From Lunularia cruciata (taxonomy: Eukaryota; Streptophyta; Marchantiopsida; Lunulariales; Lunulariaceae): a stretch of DNA of 64,000 nt. The stretch spans positions 5,771,001 to 5,835,000 of the forward strand of contig OX419755.1 in assembly GCA_948567375.1 (NCBI GenBank), written 5' to 3'. The notes beneath the pieces were generated by a model, which worked only from the letters and a program-made list of their open reading frames with translations, made no database searches and had not been told where the DNA came from. Within the stretch, counting starts at the first letter, position 1; each line of letters opens with the position of its first letter. Made by a program: the position numbers and the translations under genes. Of this stretch, positions 1 to 14,156 are shown in pieces.

Positions 1-2181
1 ATAGATCAAGGTCGTTGATAAACTTATAGCTTGCAATCGTTACTATTGATAATCCTCTGCTCGGAGTTGCACATTTTTAAAGATATCCCAATTTTTATGG
101 GAGTTGCAGCTTCGTAAAAGAAAGAATTTTTCCTCAATGATAAAGAAGGTGAAGTAAGGAAGGCAATGCATACTTTAAACTCTCCTAGACTTGTTGTTCA
201 AGAGTCCGGTTGTAATTGTGCCAACTTCTTTGAAAGAGATTCTTTTGTTATCACCAAGAAATTTATTTTTTAGTATGATCACTAGTTTGATAGTTGGTGT
301 ATTAGTCAAGAATAAATATCTATTTACCAAATTTCAATACAACTTTGGAATCAATATACAATCAATGATCCATGATATTGTTGGTTGCTACATATACATA
401 TGTAGAAGCAACAAAAACTCTATGTATTACTGGACTTAGTGTAGACAGAGCTTGGTCCACTATGTTACCATTAAATCATTAAATGTTGAAATTTTCTCGG
501 GTGATATTCTCGGCCGATGGCCCACCTCGTTACAATAGAAATAGTGTTGGTTTGGGTATGTTCAAAGTATCTTAAGGCGTTGGTTTATGAAGTTGTTTTG
601 AGAGCTTGTATAGTTCCAAAATAATCAAAATTCCAAATTAATCAATATTTCCCTATGTTGGATGAGTTTAGCAAATCTCAAGTGGGAATGAGAAGTATCC
701 TTCATTTTCATATGCTCAATGATGCACGCATGTTCACATGCCATTGTTAGGCCAATCTCTTAAGTTTTTGAGTATAGCATAAAAATTACTCAAGTACAAA
801 GTAGGTTCTTGTACAAGGCAGGGAATATAGAAACTTAGAATACAAAATTAACTTCTAATAATATTCATAAGAGGACATTAAGATATACATAGTAAGGATT
901 TTAAATCCAAAGGTTATTAACCTAAAAGGAGTTCAACTAAAAATTGGTCCTTATAAATGAAAATAAGAGTATAGTTAAAATTTCTATATTAGGAGTGCAT
1001 TGCAAAATCAAATACCTAAACTTAATTACTTTCTTATTCTTCAAAATATTAAAATTATCTCATTGGTGATATTCTAATATCAATTCGGATTGTACTTATT
1101 TAAATTCGGATATGATTTATGCTATGGAACATATCTCGATGTATGTGGGTGACAGTCCTTGTTGTAATCTCCACCCATTGAAATTTGTGTTCATGCTGAA
1201 GCGATTGTTTAAACATTAACACAGCGCTACGTAGTTAGTCTTCAAATTGTTCCAGAATGTGTTTACGTGGTTACTCCCGTTAGTGTTCGCGGCAAGTTGT
1301 TCAGTGACAGGAAATGTTGGTTGGGGCAATGAACAGAGGCAGCAAGGAAAGAGCGGGCGAGCAAACCAATTCAAATTCTCGAAGCTCAAACAGAATTGGA
1401 ACTGAGGAGTGTACAGTAGTGATGTTTCTGGGGTCAGTGGAACTGTCAGATTTGAGCTCGTGTAGTAGAGGGAATGTAACTGTAACCAGAATTTGAAGAT
1501 TGACAATCGCCGGTTTTGTAATTCTGCAATCGGACGAGGACGATAGCATGCTGTTGTAAGTTAAGATATCGCTTCAATGTGGGAATGGATCTGGAATCGC
1601 GTCTTGCTTTGAATCCAATCTATGACTCCATCAGCAAATTTGTATTTCGGAAGCGGTGCTCAGCTTCAAGAAGGAGATGGGAGAGAAAATGTGTGTGATT
1701 TATGGGGAAGAGTTAGATGGAGATGAGACCAGGTGGCGAATGTTTCAACCGGAGTTCGGATGAAGCACTTTTTATGAAAACTGTAGATTCTTTGGACAAT
1801 CTGCATCAACTGGAGGTTATTTAGGAGATTCTCCACGAACTGAAAGACTACTGAGTTGTCGTTTCAATGACAATCAGAAATTTTAACGACGATGTACGTT
1901 ATGGTCAACACAGAGATATGCTCACAGATCGTTCCGTTTCTTTGTGAGCTCCTGACAGTAGGACAATGCATATATGGGGAGCTCTGCACAAGCATGGCAA
2001 AGCGAAGCTTACTTATTCTCTCGTATAGTTATAAGGACTGCGAGAAGCTCCATCTTGTCTGTCTAAACTCAAGTTACAGGAATTAGCATCTTCTGTATAG
2101 ACTGATGTCACAGCGGCTAGAGTCTTCTGTTTTTGCTGTTCAATAACGGATGTTCCGGTTCATGGACACTGTGAACTACAG
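1..2181. other. No recognised gene; upstream flank of FANCM
   Basis: Only short open frames occur on either strand here, and none resembles a protein family I know. The right end probably holds the promoter, 5' UTR and a first small coding exon of the FANCM gene, because that gene's recognisable frame enters at 2182 directly after a plausible acceptor (ctacag) and has no in-frame ATG back to a stop at 2098. A donor-like GTAAGT lies near 1556, but I cannot prove which upstream ATG is used. Confidence 0.5.
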
Positions 2182-5100
2182 GATTTCGATTGGGAAGCCG
2201 CCGTCTCGGAGATTGATCAGGCTTGCAGTAAAGCTGAGACAGCATTACGGCCATCAGAACCGCGGTTAACACAAAAGTTGAAACAGAAAACTTTAGATTG
2301 TTTTATCAGGGAAAACAGGGGAAAGCAGCACAATGACATTGAAAGACAACAGCAGACGACTTCAGATTGCCTTCGCATGGAAAATGCGAAACAGTGCCGG
2401 AACGAAGGGTTAAAGGCAAGGGACGAAGGGTTTCGGGATCGAAATACAACAGGCAGGGTGGAGGATAAATTTCATTCTGAAGTACCTATTGACCCCGATG
2501 CAGCTCGGTCATGGATTTATCCTGGTAAGATTTGGTTATTGTCACCTTTAATAGCTTTATGACGAATTGCCCTGACATAGGTGCTCCTATGGAGTCACCT
2601 GACACGGATCTTCTTTTCTTCATTAGCCAAAGGATGGAAATCTTTACACATGTCTGTCTTGTTTGCTAGTTTAGTCCGCTATAATTGGTAATGTATCTTC
2701 TCTAGCACACGAGATTTTTTGTTACGGCTTCTTCATGTGGACATTGGAAAGCATCCATTCTTGGCCAACATTGTCTCAGCACAACACAAGAAGCAGAAAC
2801 GTGTTGTGTTTCTGCTGCACAAGTCTTCTGAGCATCCTGCCCAGACGAGGAACTAACCAGTGTGGTTACGACCAGCGAATGTACCCTGTCGCACCTACCA
2901 ATTTGACATCACAAAGGTGGCACTTTTCTCCAACACACTTGTTTCTCTGCCCACGGGATTGGGGAAAACTCTCATAGCTGCCGCAGTTATGTTCAACTTT
3001 TTTCGATGGTTTCCTACCGGTACGTGGTCCTTGCAAGCTGTTGTGTAATGAAACTTACTAGCGGCGATAGCCCATGCTAGCAATCGCGGGACACGTAGTT
3101 GGAATATTTTATGAGTGTTGCTCAGACATCGAGGACTTCTAACTTTGGCACGTATACAGGAAAAATAGTATTTGCCGCACCATCGAGGCCACTAGTCGTG
3201 CAGCAAATCGAAGCATGTCATAAAGTGACTGGCATCCCTCAGGTATGATTCAAAGTTCATAATTTCGATGAGGCCTAACTCAAGTTTTCCTGTCACTTGT
3301 GTATCTCTTGACCAGAGATAAGTGGAAGATTATCGAATTTTATTCATGTCCCATTTGCATCGTTGCCCTGCACCCAGCTTTAGTCTTATGACTTTTACAG
3401 ACAGTAACATAAGTCTGTGGTGCAGGATATGACAATCGACATGACAGGTGAAATGAGTCCATCCGTAAGAGCAGAGTACTGGCAAAGCAGACGGGTGTTT
3501 TTTGTCACACCTCAGTGTCTTGAAAAGGACATAAAGTCCGGTAAGATTTCCTATCTTCCCGATTTTAAAGAAGACTTGCAGATGAATTGACACACTTGCT
3601 GTTTTTGGGGGCATATCCCCGAGATCGCAAATCTCACCGAGGATATTGTTGAAGGCCAGGAACCTGGGTATGCTCAGTCCACACATCAGATTGCTTGGCA
3701 CTTGAATAAAATGACATTGGTTAACCCTAACCTGTGTTCCTCTGTAGTTATATGCATATGAGTTCTATTCTCATTTCCCAATATAAGCTGAAGTGATTTC
3801 TTGATTGGCAGGTACCTGTACTTCAAGACAAATTGTGTGCTTAGTTATAGATGAAGCGCACCGCGCTACTGGGAATTACTCATACTGTGTGGTAGTTCGT
3901 GAGGTCAGTGGATAATTCTCCTCCTTTTCTTATGTCCTTTCACGTCATCCTTATAATTTCTTGGCCGTATCTCACAAGTTTCTGCGTTAGCACTGTCAAC
4001 CCTTTATATCATCTTTTGCCTGCAATCGTCTTTCCTCTCTGGACTCGTAGAGGCCTCAAGAAGACGACTGTGACATCAATAAACTGAAATGTGGATAATT
4101 TTTCTTCCTGTCAAGTTACTTGCAGCCAAAATCAACTATCGATTATTGGCATTGACAGCAACTCCAGGATGTAAGTACTCCTTTTACTGGTAACTGCTTG
4201 TTTGTAGTAAGGTCAATTTGCTTCAAGACTTTCAGTTCTGGATGAAGATTCTCAATTTTGGCTTACGGTTGTTGAGACTCCCAACTTGAGTTTGAAGTAT
4301 GGTCTCCGTTTGCAGCTAAGCAAATAACAATTCAAGCCGTAGTAGACAATCTCCAGATTTCGTGTCTGGAATACAGAGATGAGCACGATCCTGATGTCAG
4401 CCAATACACTCACAACCGAAAAGTTGAGCTTATTGAGGTACTCAGGAGCACAAGAAAAATTGTCAGAAAGAATAAAGTTCCTTTTTTTCTTACTCTTTTG
4501 CAGACAAAAAGTAGCTGGGCTTGTAAGCCGTATTAATACAGTGTTTAGCGCATGCCGTCAGGTACCCATGAATGCTGAATCCAACCAAGTCAAGGATCTG
4601 CTGATCGAGGTGATGCAACCAATTGTGTTCAGACTTTGTCATCTTAGGGTTTTCTACAACAGAGAAATTTCAAGGGTATGTCAACCGAATCTATCCCTAC
4701 ATTATGTCTCCTCTTTCTTCCAGCAGTTACTGTTCAAAGGTCTGCAGTACCGCAATACTTTCTTCAAACAAACTCATGAACATGAAAACATTTCAACTCC
4801 AGTGTATGGGTGCAGAACCTTAACAGATTTTATTACTTTCATCTGCAGCTTACACCGTATGAGTTCATCCAAGCACGAGAGAGGTTTCGCCAGGCCCCGC
4901 CACAATCTATACCACAAAACGAATATCCGCAAGTCGAGATGTACTTTGGATTGGCAATAACGTTAACTCACATATTTAAACTGCTATTCACTCATGGCAT
5001 GCGACCAGCATATGAGATGCTACAGCAAAAAATGCAGCAGGGGTTAGTATTTTCCCAGAGTGCCCTTTGGCGACATTCTATTTTCTATATAATGTCAGAT

Positions 5101-8100
5101 ATTCTTACATGGTCTCAACTTTGAGAAGAAGATTCAAGCTTTGAATTCATAGCGTGCCACCTACAGAGTTCTGAAGAGACTTGGAGGGAATGACAAGATG
5201 CGCCATTTACAGAGCGTGATGAAACAGACAATAGGCTATGGTGCACCAAGCCCAAAGCTTGATAAGGTGGTGGATATTATCAGTACTCATTTCTGTAAGT
5301 TGTGTGCGACGTACCTACTCAACCTGGAGAGTACATGCTCTGATCTGCTATTGTTGTGGATATTTCTGCCCCAAGTCCTATCTTGAGGTCTCATAATTAA
5401 CATCACTTCACGTCAGTTGAGAAGAGTTCTCACTGGGTGTATCTCCACCTTGCAGGTGCACACGATCCTACAAAGACGCGAGTGATTATTTTTACAAATT
5501 TCCGAGAGAGTGTGAAGTGAGTAACTTCTTAGATTGAAGCTCTCCAACGTTAATTGACCCTCACTTAGTCTTGCTGTAATCTGTTGGAAGTTCTTTTGCT
5601 TTAACTAGCAAGTCTGACTTAAACCGTTCAGTGTGGTGGTGCTCGAAGATATAACTTGGTGACTACATGAAATCTCCTTTTGGGTTTGTAGTTGCACCTC
5701 AGCAACCATAGTTAGCTGTCCTTGAACCCTGAGAACTAACGAACCGTTAATGGCTCATGGCTTCTGCCTCTACCTCTACCTCTACCTCTACTAGAGATAT
5801 AATGGAGATTCTAGCTGCAAAGTGTACAGACGTCAAAGCCATGGAGTTTATTGGTCAAAGTTCGGGTAAGTACAATATCCATCCACCACAGTTCACAATA
5901 TATTTCTCCACGTGAAGCCTCGAATACCAAGTTGTAGTTTTATGTGTGTGATTCTCTTGCATTTGTCGAGACTGAAGTTACTCGTGAGGGATTTATGCTT
6001 GATTGTCTGTCAGCATTCTTTCTTGGAATGTTGACTTTGTCAGATAGAAAGGCTTTGTTGGGTATTTGTGGCTAGGCACTGCTCACTTACCCGTTTAATG
6101 ACGTTCTTTGATCTGTAGCTCTTTATTCAGCTCGTTTTGCTGAAGAATCAGGCCATCCCTGATCAACCTTGCAGTACGACTCAGCTTTCTCGTCGTTGCA
6201 TGTGGCAGGGAAGACTTCCAAGGGACAAAGTCAAAAAACTCAGCAAGCTGTTCTGCAGGTGACTGCCTGAAACTACAACTCCAGGTGGTCCCAACGATGA
6301 TAATGACTCTTGCTGAATGTCTGAAAATAACGGTCGCTTCAAAAATCTGCCAGTTGGTCCTTTGTTCAATCTACTTTCTTGACACTTAGGGGCACTGCGT
6401 CTTACATACCTCCTCTTGGTTTCTAATCACTCGAAGGGGGTATGCAGAAATTTCGGGCTGGAGGGTTCAATACCATAGTGGCAACGTCAATTGCCGAGGA
6501 AGGATTGGACATCATGGAGGTTGACTTGGTTATTTGTTTCGACGCTAATATCTCTCCTTTGAGGATGATTCAACGCATGGGACGAACTGGAAGGAAGCGT
6601 GACGGTCGAGTTGATATCCTGCCACTGTCCAATAAATGTCCATATTTTTAGAACTCCATAGTAAATTCCCTTGTAGGATCTTGGGAGTGAAAATTAATCA
6701 AATTAAACTTTTGCATTCTGTTTCTCCAGTGGTCTCCACCAGGTCCGGACTTTCACTAGGAATTATTACCGAATGGTACTCAAGTACATGTCTAATAAGA
6801 AACACGAGTTCTTGTTGGATACGGCTACCAGGTGTCTAGATTTTCGCAACCCAGCGTTGGCCTTAACCAGCAGCTTACTGGTTCTAGCATGCGAAGGATC
6901 AGAAAAAGAAGGCTATCTTAAAAAACAGAGCAAAAATAAGGCCCTGAATAAACACATGTGCAACGGAGGAATTCAGAGCTTCAATTTTCATCCAAGCTCT
7001 CCAATGGTAAGACTTTTGGCATTCAGTGCTTGTGTCCTGGTATTTACGCACATTTATCATTATCTTTGCTGATTTGAAATAACTCAGACGCTGTATGTTC
7101 TCAGTATCTTGTATCTACACAAGAAATAACTTCACTGCTGCTTAATATTCTGACATTTGTTGCAAAAATCAATCTACTTCCCGTCAGACCATTCTGATGA
7201 CTTCACTCGACAATGACGTGTAGATCCCACACAGCTATAGACCAGCAGTTCAGTTAGTGGAGTTGGCCATTGAGGACTATGTGCCACGTACCAAGAAGCA
7301 GAAAGCGAAAGAGACCGGGTCTACTGTTGGAGGCCTTAGGATTCTATCAGAAGAAGATTATCAAATACTGGAGAAGTGGAAGATTTCACCGGATGTGGAA
7401 ACATGGAAACCGTCGTTGATTGCATTTCCTCAGTATCAGTTGATACCAACGCCAGTATACAGAGTTAAACACTCAAGCAGGACAAGCATGCTGATAGACG
7501 CTCTGCAAGAGATTTCCGGGCAGATCACTGGTGTAACGCAACCTTTAGGGGACGATAAGGTGAAACTCGGATTTCTCAAAATATGTGAAAAGCGTGTTGG
7601 CTTATGATTCACGTCTGATCAGTGGAATCCATTTTGTTTCGAAGACTCTCGTACAGCATATAGATCTTTAACCATGGGTCATCGCGCCGAAGTGCTTCCT
7701 AGGTTGAGTTCGAGATATTTCTTGAGGCAATTTGCTTATCCATAAGTAGAAGCAGACGATTTTGCTCGTCTTTCTTCTACATACAGATCGAGTCCTGCCT
7801 ACTTATAGTACTGATTAGATCACCCCGCAGATCACTCCGCTAACAGAAGGTGGAGTAAACTTAGACCAGGATCGTATGGTCAACGAAATCCATGAGACAA
7901 TCGTTTTGTCATGCACTCCAGAGAAAACCGAGAGTGGTAAGTTAATATCTCATTCTTGATACTGTTAGCTATCGGACAAAATGCTTCATCTGGAAATAAT
8001 TCCGGTGTGCTATTTTGTCATTTGTCTTGCTTAAGAATGTAGTCAATCCCAGCTACAAGGCGAGGCTGACATATAAAAAGACCTTCCGATAACTCTCATA

Positions 8101-11100
8101 TCAAGTACATAGTCATGTATCTTCTATCAGATTGCTAGCTTCTACTTCTCTTCGAAGGTTCTACACTTATGCCTTTTCATACCAAGAAGCTCAGCAAAAG
8201 ACTCGCTTTTGTTTGTAGAGAGAAAGGATAAGTTGCTGAAGAGAATACTTACTCAATTTTTCTTGTTACCAATGGCTAAATTTTCTCAGCTCTTGAAGTT
8301 CATGGCGATAAAAAGAGAAATCTTTTAGTGTCGACATCAGCAGGCATTCCCGAAAACACAGAAGAGACGCATACTTCTTGTCTTGGGGGAGCTATACTCA
8401 TAGATGAAGGGGTGAAATCTACCCTTAAACATATAACGTCGACTTGCACTAAAGAAAACTCTTCACCCAGTGCCGTGAATGTCTCGAGCGAGGGCGGAGA
8501 AGTTCCAGTCCACCCAATTACAATTCAGCACGAGTGGGGTATTGCACTGGGAGACTGGAATATGGCACCACCTACGCGATTTCATGGATATATGTCAGGT
8601 CAGTTTTCTTAGTCACCTTTACGTACTCCTTCCCGTATTCAAACCTCCTTCACATCAAGTACTGACCTGATGAATGTAGCCCGGACTCAATACCGGAGAA
8701 ATTCCGATTGCATAGTATGATAAGTTCTTGATAAAATTAAGTACCTTTCCTCATCACTAATTTTCTTGCACCTGTGATGATTCTTGCATGTGCAAGTTTT
8801 CCAATATGGGAAGATTCCGGTTATTTTTACGGGTTCTGTATTCCAGTATTCAGTATGCTTTCCAGTACTAGAAAATACATGGGAGAACTTTCATTGCATA
8901 TCATTAATTTTCTTACCCCTTGTCCACTGCAATCATCACAGGTGCCAAGGATATACTCACTGACACAGAAACAGGGAATCACTATACCACAGTTGATCAC
9001 GAGGCTCAGGAGATTTCAGCACCGAACCGCCATGTTCATCACCCTCAAAAGCTCCTATCTCCATCCAAAACCATACCTGGAGAGACGAATTTCAGTACAA
9101 TTTTGGCAATGGGTTTGCATCGCTGTAAATATAGCTCAGGAGTTGTTTCTACCACCCAATTAGGTCTGATCGTCCTTAGTTCACCCCCTCCAAAATCAGC
9201 AGGAAAATATGCTGGAAAACTGAACCAGAAGTTTCAAGGGCATAACAAAGAAAACTGTGGAGATCCGATGACCAATGGAACTTCCCTGTCAACAGTGAAG
9301 CTTGCGACTCGTGCATTCAACATGCCGTCAGTCAATTCTAAAGCACATGAACCCCAGGAGAAAAATAAACTTTCCCAAGATGGGTCACCAGTTGCACGTC
9401 CAATGAGTCCCATTGCTGAGGTGCATGAAAACTTTCGTAGTGTTTCTGTAAAAGCAGGTGACAACCTTTTGCATTCGACTGCTGGAGAATGCAAGCCGGG
9501 CAAGGATCAACTATCAGCGTTTGACATAGGAAATATAAAAGGTCGACTGGCTGATATTGCTAGCGATGGCATTGTTCCCTCATCACCTGTTGCGAAGGCA
9601 CAATTCGAGCATGAGGATATCCCAACCTCACCTGTCCTCAACGCTGCATGTACCTTTCAGAGAATACACAGCACACCTATTCGGCCTCAGCTACAACAGC
9701 TGAACACCCCACAAACCCCAGCAACAACGAGATTGCCAACAGAATCCTTGAGAAAAGACGACTGCAGCCAGAGTAGAAATCTGACCAGTGACTCAAAGCT
9801 TAAGAAAACTCCAGTCTCTTCATTCCTGTGTCGTATACATGGTCTCTCTCCTCCTAAAGGAAAACTACTAGACTTTACCGAAGACTTTCACGAAGATTCA
9901 TTCGGCCTCAGGTTCTGTGAAACCAGCACCAATCCGGAAAGGACATCTGAAATTGGCCATTCCCTTCGAGAACGCGATCTGCCGACTGGTCGGAGCTTTA
10001 CAGAAGATGCAACAACTCCCCAAGCACAAAGGCGGAAAAGTCTGAGCGAAGAGTGGGAAGTCGCCGAAGGTGAAGGTTCAGCTTCTGTACAGAGGCCTCG
10101 GAAGCTAAAGAGGCTTTGCAAAGCCGGTGAGAAGCCGTCTAAAACATCCTCATACCTGAATTTCAAGCGGTTGAAGGAAGTTTCAGCACCCAACAAGCAA
10201 GGAAACAAATATCCTCGGCTTGACTCGAAAGCAGGTATGTTGAGTGAAGCATAGGAAAGGAATTTCCGAGACCAGCTCAGTCTTGCAAGCATCCATGTCT
10301 TACGACTGCCCATTTCACTCACTAGTAGGAACATGAGTGTTATCGTACCACCACGAGCTAAGTCCAAATTGGTGTTCGGATTCTTACCAGGAAAGGAACA
10401 GAGGAAGCTTATGGTCAAAGACTTTTTTGACGAAGAAGCAGAGTTTGTTCTCACCACCTCGATGCTCTCATGTGCTCTTATTTCTGGGCTTCGTGAAATC
10501 CATGAGTCGTGTATCGAGTCAGGGGGTTGTCTAATGATTGATTTTCTTCAATATGCAGAGTATCTGAAGATGAAGAATCATCTGATCAGTACGACGGCGA
10601 TGAAGAGGATGAGGATGAAGCAGACGGTTTCATTGATACCGCAGGAACGCAACATTTGAATGGCCCTGTAGATATGATGGCTATTTATAGGTAAGCTCCA
10701 TACCAGACATAGTCAGAAGTCTTCATATTGTCACAGAAGAGAAGGAATGAATGTCTTTCTGAAGCTTATTCGTCAATTACTCTATTTTCATGTTTGTTGG
10801 TTGCATTCCATATCTCGGCAAGAACTTTTTAAACAATCTCTGAATCTAACAGGCGGTCCTTGCTTACGCAATCACCGATGGCCGATCTTCAAGCCAAATA
10901 TGGGCACTTAGTGGAGACAAGCCCTACAACATGCTCCGATGAAACCACACGATCATCAGAAGAGCTCTCTCTGTCAACTGCCAGCGTGTTACCGGAACCC
11001 GCCTCTGTGACCCTTGGGGTTGAGACATCTACAGCGAGTCATAACAAATCTGTTCAAAGGAAGTCGAGCTTGCATCAAGAAAGTCGGTTCAACCAAAAGA

Positions 11101-11630
11101 GTGTTACACATGTACAGGCAGGGAATACATCTGTTGGATCAGATTTTCCAACAGTGGACCCTCTAGAGGATCATAAGAAAGCGGAGATGAGGAAACGAAA
11201 GCTTAGCTTCCAGATCAATCCAGGCAGTGCAGATGCAGCAGAACCATTACGTTCTCAACGACAGAGCCAAGGTATACTTGTTAGTGCGGTTGATGCCACC
11301 GTTTTGGATTGCAGAGGACCTCTTTTAGCAAGAAATGTCGAGATTAGCAAACCACCGCATTCCAGTCCTCAATTCGAGGATGACCTTTTTGATGGTGTTG
11401 ACCTGGATGCTTTAGAAGCCGCTGCAGCTCAAACAGCTCGAATACGTAGCCAACAAGTAGTATGTGCCAACCAAGAAAATCGTCAGGACTCACTCTCATG
11501 CCCTAGTTCTGCTGTTAGCAGAACTCAGATGTCCGGACTAGTATCATGCAGGCCTCGTCCATTAACGAGATTACGCAAGGATGACAATTTTGACTGTTTC
11601 CCGTCTTTTGACCTTGGAATTGCCGACTGA
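2182..11630 (+). CDS. FANCM: FANCM-type DNA helicase/translocase, multi-exon
   Basis: FANCM is a superfamily-2 helicase that remodels branched DNA and stalled replication forks; in plants it limits meiotic crossovers. I see the conserved N-terminal DFDWEAAV block (2182), Walker A LPTGLGKT (exon 2876-3019), then exons 3160-3242, 3426-3540, 3812-3903 (DEAH box, VIDEAH), 4115-4170 (LTATPG), 4316-4437, 4562-4675, 4849-about 5040, about 5166-5293, 5456-5518, 5800-5866 and about 6210-6258. Motif [11 protein letters not shown] is in about 6437-6608. Further exons near 6730-7013, 7223-7570, 7830-7937, 8290-8599, 8940-10234, 10329-10441, 10558-10690 and 10853-11630 carry the plant C-terminal landmarks RKLKRL, DEEAE, DMMAIYR and the final SFDLG. 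Splice sites are GT/AG by eye. The first coding exon is not resolved and some internal boundaries are approximate. No disabling change was found, so the gene looks functional. Confidence 0.9.
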
Positions 11631-13834
11631 AGCGATTTCACAGTTGAAACATAGCCGGACGTCATGTCTTGTCTCGTGCTCGGATACAGCTTTCCTTACC
11701 AAAAAAGTTGCTGATTATCAACTGCAGTGGAGGGCTTATGCAGGTTCTCTTCTCCACTTCATAGGATGGTGTTTTATTCTTCTGGATTTTCCTGCTTCTC
11801 TTCATTACCTGGACTGTCGTTCCATAATACTTTCAACAGACTATTGGAGTACTAGCAGGTATTTGGTTTCGTGGCTTACTTGCTTGTTGTACAATCGTAG
11901 AACATCTTCAGGAGAGCTTGAAGATATTCGACCCGTATCGATTTCACCAAGCAAAGGGGATAAAATCCCTAGTTTGTATCGGATGCAGTGTCCTCGGTCT
12001 CAACTTGCTCTCGTGGTCGTCAATTCTCTCTGACATTTGTGGCAAAGTTGCCTCTGCTGAAATAAGTTATCGAGTGCCTGGAGGTCCACTCAGACTTAAA
12101 ACAGACAATTAACATTCTTTTGTTTATGGTGAGTTGCAACCTCGTCATCTCTTTGCCAAACTATGCACTCAAGATCTGACTGCTTTCAACTCCTTATACT
12201 TTATACTGGCAAATTATGAGGCAATAATTCATGTTAGTTGTTTTATGTGCAGTGTTGACAACTGCCGCAAATACAGCCGACATACAGGACTGAAGGTTTT
12301 CCAAACAGAGCTATTTGTTTAAAGAGTTTCTTAGAAGATATCTTGGAGCATCTTTCGCTAAGAGGCTCCAAATAGTTATTGAGCAAATAATTTTGGGAAT
12401 TATAGCTGGGCTGCTCGTATCCATGTTACAACTCCGTGAAGATTGGACTAGGCCCTGCTCCGAGAACTGACGTCAGTCTTCTTTCCCGTGAGCGAGGAAG
12501 GGATCATTCGTATGGTTTCTAACCTCCTGAATATGCTTTTGCATCCGGAGGGTTCACGTCCTGCCTATCCTGTTAAGCTTAGTACTGTCCTTGTCACGGA
12601 ATCCACACATATCAGGCATTACATATCAGGCTCAACGGGAATCACGGCTGCGGCACCCTCAGGAGAAGTAGCCTCTGCTTGAAGCCTCCACATGATTATA
12701 TCCCTTGAACTGAGCAACTTGCGTTGTAACTGTGATTTACGATTATGAATATAAGGCTTGTTCGTATATTCATTTATTCACAGTGGCCTTCCTGCCGGGC
12801 TTGAGAACTGATGTTGTTCTTCTCTGGATATCTGAGGCTTTGACATTCCCGTGGACGACCAAGAGGGTCTCACCCTAGCAAGACTTTCCTTCCTGTCAAT
12901 CTTAGGGTTTTTATGATCGGTTCGAATAGCATTTGAACGGTAGATCTCTCACTCGCAGTAGTTTCTCCAGGAGCTTATAGCGCGTTTCATGTTTCCATCG
13001 ACAATTAAACTCTTCAAATTGGTAGATTATGCAAGATTGCACAAAAACCCTTTTCTGATGTTCCTCCGAATCTTGATTCGATATACATGTGGCGTATTCC
13101 ACTACTGTGGCTCGCATTATCTCTCTTGGGTTTGCGCTTCCGAAAAGTTGCCCAAACTGCACCAAATGTGATTCCATTCGTAGGATAAAATCACACAGTT
13201 ATTCTCTCCTTTCGTACTACCTCGCAACGCCTTTGCTGTCTTCGAAAATGCTGTCTTGTATTTTTTTTCGATTCTTGACAGATTCATCGCAACTGTGTCA
13301 TTGTTTCCATAAGGACACAGTTGCGATGTAAGTCACTAGATAGATACGATGAGTGGAGCTTTCCTACTTGATTTAGCTACCTAAACAGAAAGCGCTGTCT
13401 AAGGCTATATGTGTATGAATGTATGTACGTGCCTGTCTTCTCAAATACGGGTCCTGTCTTTTCAAACACGGGAAGAGAGACATTGCACTCAATCAGAAAC
13501 TTCAGAACTTTTTGTGTATATTCGACTACTTCCCGATAAAAGATATTACCCTAGGCAGAGACTTAAGGACCCCTTGGGACCCTTAGTTTAGTATACTCAA
13601 GGACAAATGACATAAACCCAGGGAAACGCATAAAGAACCACATTAACACTAGAGTGTTTTATTTAGTGATGAATAGTACAAAGGGGAATCCGGGTACAAA
13701 ACAATCCCTTAAACCCTCACTTGTTGTCAAAAGATAGTGTTTAGGATAGGATTTAGAGTTCTGACTATTGCTCACGCTGTCCGGAAACTATATTAGTTAT
13801 AGAACTAAATATTGCCGACCTTGACCAGACTTGT
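11631..13834. other. FANCM 3' flank and intergenic DNA, no gene recognised
   Basis: The start of this stretch should contain the 3' UTR and polyadenylation region of FANCM. The remaining short open frames on both strands show no domain or motif I recognise. The far end abuts the 8-bp target-site duplication of the MULE. Confidence 0.5.
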
Positions 13835-13842
13835 TATCCTTA

Positions 13843-13999
13843 GGCTCTTGCTATTGTCTCACCCGGTTTTTGGTATTGTCTCACCTTTATACATACATAC
13901 AAATCTGCTACTGTCTCACCCATACATATACAAGCGCTTGCTACTGCCTCACCCAACCAGTAACGCATATCCAGTGCCCTATCAGAAGCACTCAGTTCT
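13843..13999 (+). repeat. MULE left terminal inverted repeat
   Basis: About 157 bp that are the reverse complement (imperfect, with small indels) of 15432-15605. It contains several spaced copies of a CTATTGTCTCACCC-like motif, read as GGGTGAGACAATAG on the other strand, which are candidate transposase-binding sites. Confidence 0.8.
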
Positions 14000-14156
14000 T
14001 TCCCTCTTCGCTTGCTACCTTGCTTGTCTCTTGTCTTCACACTCGCTATTGCGCTCATCCTCTGGCACAATACACCTCCTTCACAAGCCTATCCACGACG
14101 GTCACTATTTTGTTACACATTTCTCTGCACTAAGCTTAAGGTAGACTATGCTTGGG

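Noticed and set aside
5765-5795. CTCTAC hexanucleotide repeat in FANCM
   Set aside because: It forms the pyrimidine-rich tract before a FANCM exon; an ordinary intronic microsatellite.
13812-14144. Overlapping frames on both strands with repeated Cys/Leu/Thr-rich segments
   Set aside because: They are translations of the MULE inverted repeat and its motif array; the same applies to frames at 15354-15659 and 44844-45074.
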